Assembly: GCA_902801165.1 (NCBI GenBank)
Contig: CADCHI010000005.1
Span: 42,657-106,656, forward strand
Direction of reading: 5' to 3'
Origin: an uncultured Eubacteriales bacterium
GTDB lineage: Bacteria > Bacillota > Clostridia > Christensenellales > Aristaeellaceae
Length of the DNA stretch: 64,000 nucleotides
Part shown: positions 62,088-64,000 of the stretch, one piece after another
Numbering within the stretch: the stretch's first letter is position 1
Layout: each line of letters starts with the position of its first letter
Notes under the pieces: generated by a model
Seen by the model: only the letters and a program-made list of their open reading frames with translations
What the model was told of the DNA's origin: nothing
The model's database searches: none
Translations under genes and position numbers: made by a program

Positions 62088-64000
62088 ATGTTTAAACAGG
62101 CAAAATGGATCAACACCGGCCTCCCCACCGGGGATGTGGTGCCGGAATACAGCAGGCGCTGGCAGCTGCCCGAGGGACGCCCCGTGCGCGCGGCGGTCCT
62201 GCGCGTCACCGCCCTGGGCGTCTATGAGGCGGAGCTGAACGGACGCCGCGTGGGCGAATTCGTCCTCGCCCCCGGCTGGACCTCCTACGAAACCCGCCTG
62301 CAGGTGCAGGAATACGACGTGACCGGCCTGTTATCCGGCGAGAACCTGCTCACCTGCCGAGTCGGCAAGGGCTGGTATGCCTCCCCGATGCCGGGCTGGC
62401 TGGAGAGCGCGGACAAGCAGCGCCGCAGGGTGCGCCAGACCGCGCTGATCGCGGAGCTGACCATATCCTTCGAGGACGGCGGCGAGGTCGTCATTCCCAC
62501 GGACGAGCGCTGGCAGTGGACCGAGAGCCCCGTCCGGTTCAGCGAGATCTACGACGGCGAGGTCTACGACGCCGCCTTTGTCGCCGGCGAGCCGAGGCCC
62601 TGCGCCCTGTTCGACGGGCCCATGAACTGCCTCATCCCCCAGGAGGGCGAGGAGATCCGCCAGATGGAGCGCGTCGCGGCGAAGTCGGTGTTACGCACGC
62701 CCGCAGGCGAGCTGCTGGTGGATTTCGGCCAGGAGGTCACCGGCTGGGTGGAGTTCACCGTCGACGCCCATGCGGGCGACGAGGTGCGCATCCTCCACGG
62801 CGAGGTTCTGGACCGGGACGGCAACTTCTACAACGAGAACTACCGCAGCGCCAAGGCGGAGCTGCGCTACACCTGCCGGGAGGGACTCCAGACCTGGCAC
62901 CCGGGGCTGACCTTCTTCGGCTTCCGCTACATCAAGCTGGACGCCTTCCCCGGCGAAGCGAGGCCCGACCAGTTCACCGCGGTGGCGGTGTACTCCAACC
63001 TCCGCAGGACCGGCGAGGTGCGCACCGGCCACGCGGGCATCAACCAGCTCATTTCCAACATCTTCTGGGGCCAGAAGGGCAACTTCCTGGACGTGCCCAC
63101 GGACTGCCCCCAGCGCGACGAGCGCCTGGGCTGGACCGGCGACGCGCAGGTGTTCGTGCGGGCCGCGAGCCTGAACTACGACGTGGAGCGCTTCTTCGCC
63201 AAGTGGCTGCGTGACATGACCGCCGACCGCTTCCCCAGCGGCGGCGTGGGCAGCGTCATTCCCAACTACCTGCCGGACGACAAGTGCAGCGCCGCCTGGG
63301 GCGACGCGGCCACCATCTGCCCGTGGACGATCTACCAGACCTACGGAAACGCGGACATCCTCCGGGCCCAGTTCGACACGATGGCCGGCTGGGTGGACTA
63401 CATCACCTCCGCCACCACGACGCCCAACCTTTGGACCGGCGGCACCCACTTCGCCGACTGGCTGGGGCTGGACGCGCCATCCGGCAGCTACAAGGGCTCC
63501 AGCCGCGAGGACTTCATCGCCAGCGCCTTCTACTTCTATTCCACCACTTTGGTGATCAAGGCGGGCAGGGTCTTGGGCGAGGACGTCTCCCGCTTTGAGG
63601 CGCTGCGCGAAGCCATCCGCCAAACCTTCCGGGAGGTCTTCACGGACTACCGCACCCAGACCGAGCACATCCTGGCCATCCACTTCGGCCTGGCCGAGGA
63701 CGTCCAGGCGGCGGCGGACACCCTGGCGGCGCTCATCGAGCGCGACGGGTTCCAGATGAAGACCGGCTTCGTGGGCACGCCCTACCTCCTGCACGCGCTG
63801 TCCGACCACGGCCACGCGGACCTGGCCTGGACGCTGCTGCTGCGGGAGCGGTATCCCTCCTGGCTGTACCCGATCTCCAAGGGCGCGACCACGATCTGGG
63901 AGCACTGGGACGGCATCATGGAGGACGGCGGCTTCTGGAGCGCCGACATGAACTCCTTCAACCACTACGCCTACGGCTCGGTGATCGACTGGATCTACGA
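62088..64000 (+). CDS. Alpha-L-rhamnosidase (GH78), partial at the right edge
   Basis: The frame is open from the ATG at 62088 (MFKQAKWINTGLPTGDVV) to the window end, 637 codons. It contains the N-terminal beta domain (LRVTALGVYEAELNGRRVG, GKGWYASPM), LLVDFGQEVTGWVEF, and the catalytic barrel with FLDVPTDCPQRDERLGWTGD, WGDAATICPWTIY and MNSFNHYAYGSVIDWIY. It is divergent from the GH78 gene at 59016-61820 and clearly a distinct subfamily (shorter N-terminus). Ribosome site AAAGGAA is 8 bases before the ATG. About 100-150 residues should follow beyond the window. Confidence 0.95.
   Translation, partial: MFKQAKWINTGLPTGDVVPEYSRRWQLPEGRPVRAAVLRVTALGVYEAELNGRRVGEFVLAPGWTSYETRLQVQEYDVTGLLSGENLLTCRVGKGWYASPMPGWLESADKQRRRVRQTALIAELTISFEDGGEVVIPTDERWQWTESPVRFSEIYDGEVYDAAFVAGEPRPCALFDGPMNCLIPQEGEEIRQMERVAAKSVLRTPAGELLVDFGQEVTGWVEFTVDAHAGDEVRILHGEVLDRDGNFYNENYRSAKAELRYTCREGLQTWHPGLTFFGFRYIKLDAFPGEARPDQFTAVAVYSNLRRTGEVRTGHAGINQLISNIFWGQKGNFLDVPTDCPQRDERLGWTGDAQVFVRAASLNYDVERFFAKWLRDMTADRFPSGGVGSVIPNYLPDDKCSAAWGDAATICPWTIYQTYGNADILRAQFDTMAGWVDYITSATTTPNLWTGGTHFADWLGLDAPSGSYKGSSREDFIASAFYFYSTTLVIKAGRVLGEDVSRFEALREAIRQTFREVFTDYRTQTEHILAIHFGLAEDVQAAADTLAALIERDGFQMKTGFVGTPYLLHALSDHGHADLAWTLLLRERYPSWLYPISKGATTIWEHWDGIMEDGGFWSADMNSFNHYAYGSVIDWIY

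Overview
The window looks like a chromosomal segment of a GC-rich anaerobic Clostridia-type Firmicute, probably a gut or rumen member of the Christensenellales/Oscillospirales region. Evidence: PolC-type polymerase III, the purR/upp pair, ATP-dependent PEP carboxykinase, MEP isoprenoid genes, clostripain-family proteases, secreted flavin reductase logic, plant-glycan hydrolases and very consensus-like sigma-A promoters (TTGNNN, 17 bp, TATAAT). The taxonomic call is inference. No prophage, integrase, CRISPR array or complete insertion sequence is visible.

Layout. 1-3.2 kb: a zinc/manganese ABC importer operon read leftwards (znuA, Fur-family regulator, znuC, znuB), all genes overlapping. 3.4-5 kb: pckA with its own promoter and terminator. 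5.3-9.5 kb leftwards: small alarmone synthetase, HEPN-like/CBS protein, ksgA, upp, purR (with a probable autoregulatory inverted PurR box). 9.8-12.1 kb: murC and a lipoprotein. 12.3-18.6 kb: a secreted L,D-transpeptidase with four peptidoglycan-binding modules and, divergently, a giant clostripain-family protein. 18.8-25.8 kb: the F1Fo ATP synthase operon atpIBEFHAGDC, whose c subunit carries a two-carboxylate ion site and whose epsilon subunit lacks the C-terminal domain. 26.4-29.4 kb: argCJB. 29.9-33.5 kb: pfkA and an unusual six-hairpin glycosidase. 33.8 kb: tRNA-Leu(UAA). 33.9-39.9 kb leftwards: Crp/Fnr regulator, CapA-like protein and a second giant clostripain-family protein, probably one operon. 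40-41.4 kb: zinc-ribbon protein and a 4Fe-4S protein. 41.6-48.8 kb: frr, uppS, cdsA, dxr, rseP, ispG and two small genes, a classic envelope/isoprenoid cluster. 49-53.4 kb: polC. 53.7-54 kb: a tandem tRNA-Ala(GGC) duplication. 54.1-57 kb: DUF1905 protein, TetR regulator and a divergent secreted FMN/FAD reductase with a non-fumarate active site. 57-64 kb: GH105, patatin and two divergent GH78 alpha-L-rhamnosidases (the last cut by the window edge), a pectin/rhamnoglycan degradation locus.

Overlaid on the genes is a network of small non-coding repeats: two MITE-like families with terminal inverted repeats (two copies each), a degenerate 7-bp repeat family that usually starts at stop codons in one orientation relative to the upstream gene, and several large inverted repeats. 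These explain most gene-free stretches.

Most interesting points: the secreted reductase and its face-to-face promoter/operator, the two-carboxylate ATP synthase ring with truncated epsilon, the stop-codon-associated heptamer repeats, and the two giant clostripain paralogues, one tied to Crp and CapA genes. All functional claims come from reading motifs; no database search was run.
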